DNA of 64,000 bases, taken from the NCBI GenBank assembly GCA_965247015.1, contig CBDFGG010000003.1:434001-498000 (forward strand), read 5' to 3'. The notes below the pieces were generated by a model. That model saw nothing but the letters and a program-made list of their open reading frames with translations. It searched no databases and was not told the DNA's origin. This document shows, piece by piece, positions 32,624 through 41,697 of this stretch. Positions within the stretch are counted from its first letter, which is position 1. Each line of letters opens with the position of its first letter. The translations under genes were made by a program, and so were the position numbers. Source of the DNA: JAIXWP01 sp965247015. Lineage in GTDB: Bacteria > Bacteroidota > Bacteroidia > Flavobacteriales_D > Sanyastnellaceae.

Positions 32624-33568
32624 ATGAAATTAAAAATTGTAATTACCCTGACGCTTACTCTTGCTCTCTACTCGTACTCTTTCGCTCAAACAGCTCAAGA
32701 ATTCTATGATCAAGGCATGGAACTTCTCATGAGTGGAAAGCCTCAAGAAGCATTGAAAAAAATGGAAAAAGCGATCGAGCTTGATGCTCAAAAAACAGAT
32801 TACTTCTGTGGGCGCGCTGATTGCTATTATCAACTTCAAGATTATCAAAAGGCCTATGATGACTACACTTACGCACTTTTTATTGATCCCAAATCTAGTA
32901 GTGCATATAATTCTCGTGGTAATTTTTTAACCTCCATTCAAGCCAATGATGAAGCTATTCTTGATTATAACTCCGCTGTTCAATATTGCACTGATGATAC
33001 TCTTAAGTTCGGAATCATAGTTAACAGAGGCGTTGCTTATCTCTTGAAAAGCGACCTTCAAAATGCTGCGGCAGATCTCGAGTCAGCAGTTGCATTCAAT
33101 CCAAAAGATGAGGCCGCTCTTATTAATCTTAGCACCGTCTATGGTCGCATGGGCAGATCTGATGATGCTTTCAAAACGCTATATAAAGCTTATGAATTAA
33201 ATCCGACTGAAATAGGCATCATTGCAAACTTAGGTTTTCAGTGTCAGGTTGCTGGGAAATACCAAGAGTCACTTGAGTTCTACAACAAGGTAGTAGAGCT
33301 CGATCCAAAACAAGCTTTGGGATATAGCAATCGCAGTTATGCAAAACTGATGCTTGGCGATACTAAAGGGGCACTTTCTGATGTAAATAAATCTCTGCAG
33401 CTATATCCTGATAATTCGTACGCATTCCGCAATCGCGCAATGATTTATATCGCTCAAGAAAAAATGGATAAAGCGTGTGAGGACATTAATAAAGCATTGG
33501 AATTACAGTTTACCAAGAATTATGGTAATGATGTATTAGAACTACAAAAAAAGCACTGCTTGAAATAG
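32624..33568 (+). CDS. TPR-repeat protein, exported
   Basis: 314 residues. Signal peptide MKLKIVITLTLTLALYSYSFAQ. Then about eight tetratricopeptide repeats in tandem from residue 24 to near the end, for example AQEFYDQGMELLMSGKPQEALKKMEKAIELDA and YQESLEFYNKVVELDPKQALGY. Periplasmic or outer-membrane-associated scaffold for protein contacts; partner unknown. A TATTTTTG -7 element (32597-32604) precedes the ATG by 19 bp. The last codons lie within a hairpin. Confidence 0.88.
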   Translation: MKLKIVITLTLTLALYSYSFAQTAQEFYDQGMELLMSGKPQEALKKMEKAIELDAQKTDYFCGRADCYYQLQDYQKAYDDYTYALFIDPKSSSAYNSRGNFLTSIQANDEAILDYNSAVQYCTDDTLKFGIIVNRGVAYLLKSDLQNAAADLESAVAFNPKDEAALINLSTVYGRMGRSDDAFKTLYKAYELNPTEIGIIANLGFQCQVAGKYQESLEFYNKVVELDPKQALGYSNRSYAKLMLGDTKGALSDVNKSLQLYPDNSYAFRNRAMIYIAQEKMDKACEDINKALELQFTKNYGNDVLELQKKHCLK

Positions 33569-33577
33569 CAGTGCTTT
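33550..33577. terminator. Hairpin overlapping the TPR gene stop, likely bidirectional terminator
   Basis: AAAGCACTGCT (33550-33560) pairs perfectly with AGCAGTGCTTT (33567-33577) around a 6-base loop. A run of A upstream serves the minus strand (alaS). The T run on the plus strand is short, so plus-strand strength is uncertain. The TPR stop codon is inside it. Confidence 0.7.
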
Positions 33578-33611
33578 AAAATTATTCTTTATCTCAAGCT
33601 TTCTTCCCGAC

Positions 33612-36227
33612 TCAATTCATTGCCGCAGCAATTACATCTTTCGCTCTAGCAAGTGCAGACGACAAGCCTTCTGGCTTGGAACCACCGGCAGTTGCGAAGA
33701 ATGCTTGTCCTCCGCCTCCACCATTAATGTCTTTTGCAAGCTCACGAACGATATTGGATGCATTTAATTTTTTATCTGCAACAAGCGCATCACTTATTAC
33801 GCAAGTTACTGTCGGTTTTCCACCTGATTCACTGCCCAAAATGGCAATCATATCAGACTTTTCACCCTTCCACTGGAAAGCCATATCTTTAATTTCCGCC
33901 GCTTCCAAATCGATGCGTTCTACTAATAATTGAATGCCATTGAAAGACTCGAATTTAGAAGCAAGCTGTTGTTTCACTTGAGCTGCTTTTTCTTTATTCA
34001 ATTTCTCCAACTGCTTCGTCAATTCAGCATTTTTACTTTGAAGATCAGAAATCGATTTCAATACATCCTTTGCCTTGAGCAACTGACGTACTTTTTCTAA
34101 TTCTTCCATTTCATTTTGGATTAATGCAAATGCACCATTTCCTGAAATGGCTTCGATACGTCTAACACCCGCTGCCACTGCACCTTCTGATGTAATCTTG
34201 AAAAGGCGAATGTGACCGGTATTTTTCACGTGTGTACCTCCACACAATTCGATGCTTTCTCCAAATTGGATCACACGAACTTTGTCTCCGTACTTTTCTC
34301 CGAACAACATCATCGCACCTGTCGCGCGTGCGTCATCGATAGCCATATCTCTGCGCTCAATCAAATCCAATTGCTGACGAATGCGATCGTTTACCAATGT
34401 CTCTACCTGTTCGATTTCCTCATCTGTCATTTTAGAAAAATGAGAAAAGTCGAAACGCAAGTATTCAGGATTGACTAGCGAGCCTTTTTGTTCTACGTGT
34501 GTTCCTAACACCTCGCGTAACGCTTGGTGTAGTAAGTGAGTAGCACTGTGATTTGACATCGAATCGTCGCGCTTCTGAACATCTACTTTCGCAATGAATG
34601 TTGCGCTTGGATTTTCAGGAAGTGCGTCACAGAAATGAACAATCAAATTATTTTCTTTCTTACAATCTGTGATTTCAATTCTATCATTCGCTGAGATCAA
34701 AGTACCCTGATCTCCAACTTGTCCGCCGCTTTCCGCATAGAAAGGAGTAATATCCAATACCAATTGATATTGTTCTTTTCCTTTTGATTTAATACGACGG
34801 TATTTTAGAATTTTAGCTGAAGCCTCGAGTTGATCGTATCCTACAAATGTGGTGTCACCTGCTGCTAAATCAACCCAGTCATCTGTCTCTAATTTCGTGG
34901 CTGCGCGGCTTCTCTCTTTTTGTTTTTGAAGTTCTTCTTCAAATCCAAGTTGATCAATCATCTTATTGCTCTCGCCTGCAATAAGTGCTGTTAAATCCAC
35001 AGGGAAACCGAAGGTGTCATATAATTCGAAAACTACCTTTCCTTCTATTTTATCTCCTGTTGTTTTCTTTAAAATATCTTCAAGCAAAGCGATTCCTTTG
35101 TCCAGTGTGCGCAAGAAGCTTTCCTCTTCTTCTTTAATCACCTTCGCTACGAGGTCTTTGCTTGATTTAATTTCTGGGAAGAACGTTCCCATTTCTTTGG
35201 CCAATACATCCACCAACGTGTAGATAAATGGATCTCTCAAATCTAAGAAGCTATATCCATAGCGGATGGCACGACGAAGAATGCGTCGAATCACATAGCC
35301 CGCTCCACCGCTTGAAGGCAGCTGTCCATCAGCGATTGCGAAAGAAACAGCACGCACGTGATCTGAAATAACGCGCATTGCGATATCCTTCTTTGAGTCT
35401 GTGCGCTCATATTTTTTACCACTCAACTTCTCGATGGCCTCGATGGTTGGAGTGAATACATCTGTATCGTAGTTGGATAGAACACCTTGCAGTACCATGC
35501 AGAGGCGCTCGAATCCCATCCCTGTATCCACGTGCTTCGCAGGTAATGATTCCAAAGAACCATCCGCTTTGCGATTGAATTGCATGAATACATTGTTCCA
35601 GATCTCAATGACTTGAGGGTGGCTATCGTTTACCAATGCCTTACCATCCAGCTTCGCACGCTCACTGTCTGGACGAATGTCCACGTGAATTTCGGAGCAG
35701 GGTCCGCAGGGTCCGGTGTCGCCCATTTCCCAGAAATTATCTTTCTTATTTCCGTTGATGATACGATCCTTATCGATGCGCTCGGCCCAAATATCATAAG
35801 CCTCTTGGTCGAACGCTAAGTTCTCTTTCGCATCTCCTTCGAATACCGTCACATAAAGGCGATCTTTTGGAATCTTATAGACCTCCGTCAAAAGTTCCCA
35901 TGCCCACTCGATAGCTTCTTTTTTGAAGTAGTCACCAAACGACCAGTTACCAAGCATTTCAAACATCGTGTGGTGGTAGGTGTCCACTCCCACTTCCTCA
36001 AGATCGTTGTGCTTTCCGCTTACGCGTAGACACTTCTGAGTATTGGCTATACGAGGATATTTGATTTCACTATTCCCGAGGAATAGGTCTTTGAACTGGT
36101 TCATTCCCGCATTGGTAAACATCAATGTAGGATCCCCCTTTACTACCATTGGAGCAGAGGGTACAATATGGTGGCCTTTCGAGGCAAAAAAGTCAAGGAA
36201 TTGTTGACGAATTTCTTTTGATGTCAT
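33612..36227 (-). CDS. alaS: Alanyl-tRNA synthetase
   Basis: 871 residues, full length. Class II core with TNAGMNQFKDLFLG and HHTMFEMLGNWSFGDYFKKEA in the N-terminal catalytic domain. The editing domain carries HSATHLLHQALREVLG (zinc-ligand HxxxH) and CGGTHVKNTG (CxxxH) near residues 560-670, and the C-Ala domain ends in NGGGGGQAFFATAGG. Charges tRNA-Ala and clears Ser/Gly errors. A -7 element lies 9 bp before the start. Confidence 0.97.
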   Translation of the reverse strand: MTSKEIRQQFLDFFASKGHHIVPSAPMVVKGDPTLMFTNAGMNQFKDLFLGNSEIKYPRIANTQKCLRVSGKHNDLEEVGVDTYHHTMFEMLGNWSFGDYFKKEAIEWAWELLTEVYKIPKDRLYVTVFEGDAKENLAFDQEAYDIWAERIDKDRIINGNKKDNFWEMGDTGPCGPCSEIHVDIRPDSERAKLDGKALVNDSHPQVIEIWNNVFMQFNRKADGSLESLPAKHVDTGMGFERLCMVLQGVLSNYDTDVFTPTIEAIEKLSGKKYERTDSKKDIAMRVISDHVRAVSFAIADGQLPSSGGAGYVIRRILRRAIRYGYSFLDLRDPFIYTLVDVLAKEMGTFFPEIKSSKDLVAKVIKEEEESFLRTLDKGIALLEDILKKTTGDKIEGKVVFELYDTFGFPVDLTALIAGESNKMIDQLGFEEELQKQKERSRAATKLETDDWVDLAAGDTTFVGYDQLEASAKILKYRRIKSKGKEQYQLVLDITPFYAESGGQVGDQGTLISANDRIEITDCKKENNLIVHFCDALPENPSATFIAKVDVQKRDDSMSNHSATHLLHQALREVLGTHVEQKGSLVNPEYLRFDFSHFSKMTDEEIEQVETLVNDRIRQQLDLIERRDMAIDDARATGAMMLFGEKYGDKVRVIQFGESIELCGGTHVKNTGHIRLFKITSEGAVAAGVRRIEAISGNGAFALIQNEMEELEKVRQLLKAKDVLKSISDLQSKNAELTKQLEKLNKEKAAQVKQQLASKFESFNGIQLLVERIDLEAAEIKDMAFQWKGEKSDMIAILGSESGGKPTVTCVISDALVADKKLNASNIVRELAKDINGGGGGQAFFATAGGSKPEGLSSALARAKDVIAAAMN

Positions 36228-36235
36228 AATGAGTG

Positions 36236-36243
36236 CAAAAGTA
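36236..36243 (-). promoter_or_regulatory. -7 element of the alaS promoter
   Basis: TACTTTTG on the minus strand, followed by CA, an exact TAnnTTTG match only 9 bp upstream of the alaS ATG, so the transcript would have a very short leader. No clear -33 element. Confidence 0.42.
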
Positions 36244-36274
36244 AGACGTGTCTGGCTTATTTTAGCACCCTACT

Positions 36275-37246
36275 ATGGCAAGACTTAAGTATAAATTCAA
36301 CCCCACTACACTGAGCTTCGAAAAGATCAGTTTTACTGTACGCGATTATTTCGTACAGGGGTTGCGCTACTTATTTGCTGGACTTGTCATAGGAGCCATA
36401 GGCGTTACGCTCTATGCCTCATTCTTCAAGGATCCCGACACAGCGCGATTGGAAAGAGAAATCTCCTATCTCAAGACCCAAGTAGAGGATTTGAACAGCG
36501 AGATTGATACCTTAGAAACTTTTGCCGTAGACCTTCAGGACAAAGACGATAAAGTTTATCGAAGCATTTTTGGAGCTGCGCCTTATCCGGAACACCAACG
36601 CCGCGGGGGTATTGGAGGAAGCGATCGATATAAGGCTTTGAAAGGATACGAATCCAGCCAAGAAATTATCGAAACAAAAAAGCGCATTGCACGCCTACAG
36701 CGCATGTTTGTAGAGCAAAGCAAGAGTTATCAAGATGTATTTGAATTTGCAAAAGCACAGAGTGCGATGTTGCAATCCATTCCAGCGATTCAGCCAGTGG
36801 CCAATGCCGACTTGAAGCGAATTGCCTCTGGTTTCGGTATGCGTATTCACCCGATTTATAAGATTGCCAAAATGCACACCGGCCTCGATTTCACTGCTGA
36901 TGTGGGCACAGAGATCTATGCAACAGGAGATGGAGCTATTGAGGCGGTAGATAGCAAACTAAGTGGATATGGTCACCACGTTATTATTAAGCACGGCTAT
37001 GGCTTTCAAACACTTTACGCTCACATGAGTAGAGTGACAGTGCGTCCTGGAGAAAAAGTGAAAAGAGGCCAGATCATCGGCTATGTAGGTAACACCGGAG
37101 CCTCAACGGGGCCTCACTTACACTACGAAGTTTGGAGAAATGGTGAAAAAGTGGACCCAGCTTTCTATTTTTACAGCGATATTACACCTGAACAATACGA
37201 AGACCTATTGCAACGCGCTGCTAACGCGAACCAAAGCTTCGACTAA
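36275..37246 (+). CDS. M23-family peptidoglycan endopeptidase (membrane-anchored)
   Basis: 323 residues. A single membrane helix near residues 30-52 (GLRYLFAGLVIGAIGVTLYASFF), a coiled coil about 58-90 (LEREISYLKTQVEDLNSEIDTLE) and another helix, then the LytM/M23 domain in the second half. Zinc ligands are visible: H and D of MHTGLDFTADVG, then HxH in GPHLHYEVW, and the YAHM block. It cuts peptide cross-links of the cell wall. This gene lies between alaS and MerR, a block often seen in Bacteroidota. Confidence 0.9.
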   Translation: MARLKYKFNPTTLSFEKISFTVRDYFVQGLRYLFAGLVIGAIGVTLYASFFKDPDTARLEREISYLKTQVEDLNSEIDTLETFAVDLQDKDDKVYRSIFGAAPYPEHQRRGGIGGSDRYKALKGYESSQEIIETKKRIARLQRMFVEQSKSYQDVFEFAKAQSAMLQSIPAIQPVANADLKRIASGFGMRIHPIYKIAKMHTGLDFTADVGTEIYATGDGAIEAVDSKLSGYGHHVIIKHGYGFQTLYAHMSRVTVRPGEKVKRGQIIGYVGNTGASTGPHLHYEVWRNGEKVDPAFYFYSDITPEQYEDLLQRAANANQSFD

Positions 37247-37260
37247 ACCGAGGACTTACC

Positions 37261-37596
37261 ATGTTGACCAAAACCAACGAAATCGAAAAAAGATATTTTT
37301 CCATTGGAGAAGTAGCGGATATGTTTGATGTAAACTCATCTCTCATTCGATTTTGGGAAAAAGAATTTCCTCAACTTCAGCCGAAGAAAAACAATAGAGG
37401 TAATCGTGTGTACACCAAGAAGGACCTTGAGCTTTTTCAAAAAATCCATCATTTGGTGAAGGAAAAAGGATTCACTCTAGAAGGTGCCAAGAATGCACTA
37501 CGCAATAAGGTGGTATTGATGGACAGCGAGAGCACGATCCAAAGCAGATTATTGCATATCCGCTCTGAGTTAAAGTCGATTGCGAGTGCTCTTTAA
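37261..37596 (+). CDS. MerR-family transcriptional regulator
   Basis: 111 residues. The MerR winged helix is YFSIGEVADMFDVNSSLIRFWEKEFPQLQPKKNNRGNRVYTKKDLELFQKIHHLV (shown in the family order HTH, wing, helix). The C-terminal dimerisation helix is short and there is no metal-binding Cys. The start is 14 bp after the M23 stop, so the two are co-transcribed. Confidence 0.9.
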   Translation: MLTKTNEIEKRYFSIGEVADMFDVNSSLIRFWEKEFPQLQPKKNNRGNRVYTKKDLELFQKIHHLVKEKGFTLEGAKNALRNKVVLMDSESTIQSRLLHIRSELKSIASAL

Positions 37597-37659
37597 TTCC
37601 TAATTCTAAGAACTTTCGCGCTTCTTTTCTGTTGCAACAATTGTAAAGCAACAGTGAAG

Positions 37660-38964
37660 ATGAGAAACAAGAAAATCCTTGTATGGTTTAGAAATGATTT
37701 GCGTCTGCATGATCAGCCTGCATTGCTAGAGGCGACGCAGCGAGCAGAGGAAATCGTTCCGGTATTTATTATCGATCAACGTCTATTCGAAAAGACAGAA
37801 ATTGGTTTGCCAAAAGCAGGTGCACATCGCATCAACTTTCTTCTAGAATCCATTACAGATCTGAAAAAGTCTATCAAGGCTCTCGGAGGCGATTTGTATG
37901 TTGGAGTGGGTATACCAGAGGAAAAAGTTGCAGAGCTTGCCATCGCGCACGGTGTGCAAAGTGTGTACTACAGCCAAGATGTTTGTAGTGAAGAAATTTC
38001 GCAAGAAAATAAATTACAACGCTCACTTTCTAAGGCTGGCATTGATTGGAAAATTTTCTGGTCATCCACATTAGTAGATAAAAATGATCTGCCCTTCTCC
38101 ATCAGTCAGCTTCCAGATGTCTTTACGAAATTTAGAAATAAGGTAGAGCGTGAGTGCAATTATGCCATTCCGCTTGATGCTCCTGAAGAAATTATCTCAC
38201 CAGAATTTGACACCGATATTCCAACACTTGAGCAATGCGGATATCAACTTCCCGAGTTCGATCAGCGCTCTGCTATCAAATTTGAGGGTGGAGAAAGCGC
38301 AGCCATTGCACGAGTGAAGGAATATTTATGGGATGGCGATCACATCGCTACATATAAAGAGACGCGCAATGGTTTGGTCGGAAAAAATTACAGCTCTAAG
38401 TTCTCTCCATGGCTCTGCACGGGCAGTATCAGTGCAAAGTATATCGTAGATGAAATCTACGCTTACGAAGATGAGCGCGTAAAAAACGATAGTACGTATT
38501 GGATGATATTTGAATTATTGTGGCGCGATTTCTTTCGCTTCACAGCGTACAAACAAGGAAATAAATTATTCCATATCCAAGGATTTAGTGAGCATCCCGA
38601 AAGAAAGTGGAGAAAGGATCTGCGCACTTTGGAAAAGTGGATCGACGGTTATACCGGAGATGAATTTGTCGACGCTAATATGCGCGAGCTAAAAGCGAGT
38701 GGCTGGATGAGCAATCGCGGAAGACAAAACGTAGCGAGTTATTTAATACATGAGATGGGTGTAGACTGGAGATGGGGCGCGATGTATTTCGAGCACGCAT
38801 TAATAGACTACGATCCAGCGAGCAATTGGGGCAACTGGGCCTACCTCGCAGGTGTGGGCAATGATCCCAGACCGGATCGTAAATTCAACACACAGAAACA
38901 AGCAAACGACTACGATAAAAACAGAGCATTTAGAAATCTCTGGTTAAATCCTATCGCATCATGA
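37660..38964 (+). CDS. DASH-type cryptochrome/photolyase
   Basis: 434 residues from the ATG at 37660 (a GTG at 37654 is possible). The N-terminal photolyase alpha/beta domain starts KKILVWFRNDLRLHDQPALLEA. The FAD-binding half has the ELLWRDFFRF and SGWMSNRGRQNVASYL blocks and GNWAYLAGVGNDPRPDRKFN, the wording of DASH cryptochromes, which repair pyrimidine dimers in single-stranded DNA and bind MTHF. It heads a three-gene unit. The next gene overlaps its stop by four bases. Confidence 0.92.
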   Translation: MRNKKILVWFRNDLRLHDQPALLEATQRAEEIVPVFIIDQRLFEKTEIGLPKAGAHRINFLLESITDLKKSIKALGGDLYVGVGIPEEKVAELAIAHGVQSVYYSQDVCSEEISQENKLQRSLSKAGIDWKIFWSSTLVDKNDLPFSISQLPDVFTKFRNKVERECNYAIPLDAPEEIISPEFDTDIPTLEQCGYQLPEFDQRSAIKFEGGESAAIARVKEYLWDGDHIATYKETRNGLVGKNYSSKFSPWLCTGSISAKYIVDEIYAYEDERVKNDSTYWMIFELLWRDFFRFTAYKQGNKLFHIQGFSEHPERKWRKDLRTLEKWIDGYTGDEFVDANMRELKASGWMSNRGRQNVASYLIHEMGVDWRWGAMYFEHALIDYDPASNWGNWAYLAGVGNDPRPDRKFNTQKQANDYDKNRAFRNLWLNPIAS

Positions 38965-39239
38965 CTACACAACTAACAGAACAAGACATCGATCGCATCG
39001 TGGAGATGGCGTGGGAAGACCGTACGCCTTTCGATGCTATTGAAATGCAATTTGGAGTAAACGAATCTCAAGTCATTGAAATCATGCGACGCGAAATGAA
39101 GGCATCGAGCTTTCGGATGTGGCGCAAGAGAGTTACGGGAAGAGGCACAAAGCACGCGGCTTTGCGAACGGATGATGTAAATAGACATCGTTGTTCTCGT
39201 CAACGCTCCATTTCGAATAATAAGATCAGCAAGCGATAA
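38961..39239 (+). CDS. TIGR03643/DUF2805 family small protein
   Basis: 92 residues. DRIVEMAWEDRTPFDAIEMQFGVNESQVIEIMRREMKASSFRMWRKRVTGRGTKH carries the family's HTH-like core (given here as a description of the conserved middle, residues about 11-65). It is normally found beside photolyase genes. Coupled by a 4-base ATGA overlap with the DASH gene, and 6 bp before the second photolyase gene. A role in DNA binding or photorepair is inferred. The C-terminal about 25 residues are basic and unconserved. Confidence 0.82.
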   Translation: MTTQLTEQDIDRIVEMAWEDRTPFDAIEMQFGVNESQVIEIMRREMKASSFRMWRKRVTGRGTKHAALRTDDVNRHRCSRQRSISNNKISKR

Positions 39240-39245
39240 TTTTTT

Positions 39246-40682
39246 ATGAAAGCTTTTCTGATCTATCCTCATCAACTGTTTGAGCCATTACCAGAAATCA
39301 AGTCAGATTTATATCTAATGGTGGAAGATGAATTATTCTTCACCCAGTATAAATTTCATAAGCAAAAGCTCGCATACCATCGCGCTACGATGAAGCGATA
39401 TTTTGATTTGCTTGATGTAAAAAACAAAATTTACATCGAAGCGCAAGATCCAAGGCATCGGACAGAAAAGCTTTTTGAATTTTTATTTCAGGAAAAAATA
39501 ACTAGTGTAGAATTTTTTGACCCCGTCGATTATCTCCTAGAGCGACGCCTTGTTCGTTTTTGTAAAAAATACAATATCTCTTCCGAGAAATTAAATTCTC
39601 CTCAATTTTTATGTACAGAAAATTACATTAAAAATTACTTTGAGAAGAAGAAGAAATATTTTTTCACTGCCTTTTATATTGATGAGCGTAAACGTCACAG
39701 CGTCATGTTGGATGCCATGGGCGAGCCGATGGGTGGCAAGTGGACCTTTGACACCGAGAACAGAGCCAAAATGCCCAAAAACGTGGTGGCACCGGCTGTT
39801 CCGAAGGTTGTACGGGATCCATACATTGATGAAGCTATCGACTATGTACAAACCAAGTTTCGTGACAACTACGGGGAACTAAATGAGTGGTACTATCCCA
39901 TAGATAGAGCGACATCCCTCGTGTGGCTAGACGATTTTTTACAAAAAAGATTTAAAAATTATGGTGTTTATCAAGACGCTATCGTGCAAGGTCAGGGGAC
40001 ATTGTTTCATAGCATTTTGACACCGATGCTCAATATTGGGTTGATTCAACCACAAGATATCCTTGATCGTTCTATTCAGTATGCTTTACAAAATGATATT
40101 CCCATCAATTCACTCGAGGGTTTTGTGAGACAAGTACTCGGTTGGCGAGAATACATTCGAGCAGTGTATGTGATGAAAGGAGTCGATGAGCGGAAGAAAA
40201 ATTTCTTTCAACACACCAAAAAAATCCCAGCATCCTATTGGACAGGAACTACAGGCATTCCACCAATTGACGATGCGATAAAACGAATCAATGAAAGCGC
40301 TTATGCCCATCACATTCAGCGATTGATGGTGATCGGCAATTTCATGGCACTTCAAGAATTTGATCCCGATGAAGTATATCGTTGGTTCATGGAAATGTTT
40401 ATCGATGCTTACGATTGGGTGATGGTGCCTAATGTCTATGGCATGTCTCAATTTGCTGATGGAGGAATTATGAGCACCAAGCCTTATATCAGTGGAAGTA
40501 ATTATATCCGCAAAATGAGCCACTACCCTGCAGGTGCGTGGTGCGATGAATGGGATGGTTTATTCTGGAGATTCATTGACAAACACCGCGACTTCTTTTT
40601 AAAAAACCCCAGACTCTCCATGATGGTGCGTACACTCGATAAAATGGCGCCTGCGAAGCGCGCGCAGTTAGGTGTGGGGTAA
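39246..40682 (+). CDS. FeS-BCP/(6-4)-photolyase-like protein lacking the cluster cysteines
   Basis: 478 residues, deoxyribodipyrimidine photolyase-related family (PhrB type). The C-terminal half has YAHHIQRLMVIGNF, DAYDWVMVPNVYGMSQFADGG and TKPYISGSNYIRKMSHY, all typical. In PhrB-type enzymes four Cys bind a 4Fe-4S cluster, one before the DDAI block and three after KMSDY. Here the sites read TGIPPIDDAI (335-344) and PAGAWCDEWDG (428-438), leaving a single Cys at 433, so no cluster can form in the usual way. FAD-binding blocks are kept. It is the third gene of the photorepair unit. Confidence 0.88.
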   Translation: MKAFLIYPHQLFEPLPEIKSDLYLMVEDELFFTQYKFHKQKLAYHRATMKRYFDLLDVKNKIYIEAQDPRHRTEKLFEFLFQEKITSVEFFDPVDYLLERRLVRFCKKYNISSEKLNSPQFLCTENYIKNYFEKKKKYFFTAFYIDERKRHSVMLDAMGEPMGGKWTFDTENRAKMPKNVVAPAVPKVVRDPYIDEAIDYVQTKFRDNYGELNEWYYPIDRATSLVWLDDFLQKRFKNYGVYQDAIVQGQGTLFHSILTPMLNIGLIQPQDILDRSIQYALQNDIPINSLEGFVRQVLGWREYIRAVYVMKGVDERKKNFFQHTKKIPASYWTGTTGIPPIDDAIKRINESAYAHHIQRLMVIGNFMALQEFDPDEVYRWFMEMFIDAYDWVMVPNVYGMSQFADGGIMSTKPYISGSNYIRKMSHYPAGAWCDEWDGLFWRFIDKHRDFFLKNPRLSMMVRTLDKMAPAKRAQLGVG

Positions 40683-40699
40683 TGCTCGGGGTGTGGCGA

Positions 40700-40719
40700 A
40701 GCCGAGCTGCAGCTCGGCT
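40700..40719. repeat. Dispersed 20-bp palindrome, isolated REP copy
   Basis: AGCCGAGCTGCAGCTCGGCT, a perfect palindrome, identical to the four copies at 62218-62435. Adjacent GC-rich sequence repeats CGGCTCTGCGGC twice, 26 bp apart (about 40715-40755). It lies in the convergent gap between the photolyase and rsgA stops. Confidence 0.85.
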
Positions 40720-40758
40720 CTGCGGCGCGGCTCTTCAGGTCGGCTCTGCGGCCCGTCT

Positions 40759-41688
40759 CTACCTATAAATACTCCTCTCCTCTTCGTCGTTCATCATCGA
40801 ACGATAGGAACGGTAGCGCGATTCGGCGATATCGCCTGTCTCTAGGCCTTTGATGACAGCGCAGCCCGGCTCATTGATGTGTTTGCAATTACCGAACTTA
40901 CATTCGGGTAGGAGTTTGAAGAACTCAATAAAATAATTTGGAATTTCTTCTTTGGGAATATCTACCAGTCCAAAACCCTTGATACCAGGAGTGTCTACGA
41001 TATAGCCTCCAAAAGGTAATTCATGCATTTCTGCAAAAGTGGTAGTATGTTGACCTTTATTACTCGACTCAGAAATATCTCCGATGCGAATATCCTTTCC
41101 AGGAATAAAATAATTCACGAGTGATGATTTACCTGCCCCGGAGTGTCCGCTCAACAAATTGATTCCTCCTTTCATTTTCTCTTGCATCACATCCAAATTC
41201 TGTCCGTTAACGAGTGAAGTGACAAGAATAGGATAACCCGCTTTCATGTAGGTGTCGATTAGATCATCTACATCATACAATTCATCTTGTGTGTACTGAT
41301 CAATTTTATGAAACACCAAAGTGGTTGGAATTCCATATGCTTCTGCAGTGATTAAAAAACGATCTATGAAACCTGGAGTCGTTTGAGGTCTTGTAGTAGT
41401 GACAATTAAAAAGGCGTTATCAATATTTGAAGCTACAATTTGAGCCTCCTTCGAAAGATTAACAGATTTACGAATGATGTAATTCTTTCGTTCTGTAATA
41501 TCCTTTATTTGACCGTTTCCTTCTGTGTCAATTTCAAATTCTACGATATCGCCAGCTGCGATAGGATTGGTAGTTACCAAGCCTTTCAAGCGAAGTTTAC
41601 CACGAATTTGACAATTGTAAAACTGTCCGTCCTCGCCTTTTACTTCGTAATTTTTACCTGTAGATTTTAAAACAAGACCTTTGAGCAT
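40759..41688 (-). CDS. rsgA: RsgA, ribosome small-subunit maturation GTPase
   Basis: 309 residues. N-terminal OB-fold (residues about 1-75), then a circularly permuted GTPase: the G4-like TTTRPQTTPGFIDRF region and KID come before the P-loop GHSGAGKSSLVN (about 184-195), then DTPG. The C-terminal zinc motif is ECKFGNCKHINEPGC. It checks 30S subunits during late assembly. It ends the minus-strand pair with the SDR gene 9 bp upstream. Confidence 0.95.
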   Translation of the reverse strand: MLKGLVLKSTGKNYEVKGEDGQFYNCQIRGKLRLKGLVTTNPIAAGDIVEFEIDTEGNGQIKDITERKNYIIRKSVNLSKEAQIVASNIDNAFLIVTTTRPQTTPGFIDRFLITAEAYGIPTTLVFHKIDQYTQDELYDVDDLIDTYMKAGYPILVTSLVNGQNLDVMQEKMKGGINLLSGHSGAGKSSLVNYFIPGKDIRIGDISESSNKGQHTTTFAEMHELPFGGYIVDTPGIKGFGLVDIPKEEIPNYFIEFFKLLPECKFGNCKHINEPGCAVIKGLETGDIAESRYRSYRSMMNDEEERSIYR

Positions 41689-41697
41689 ATTGCGAAG

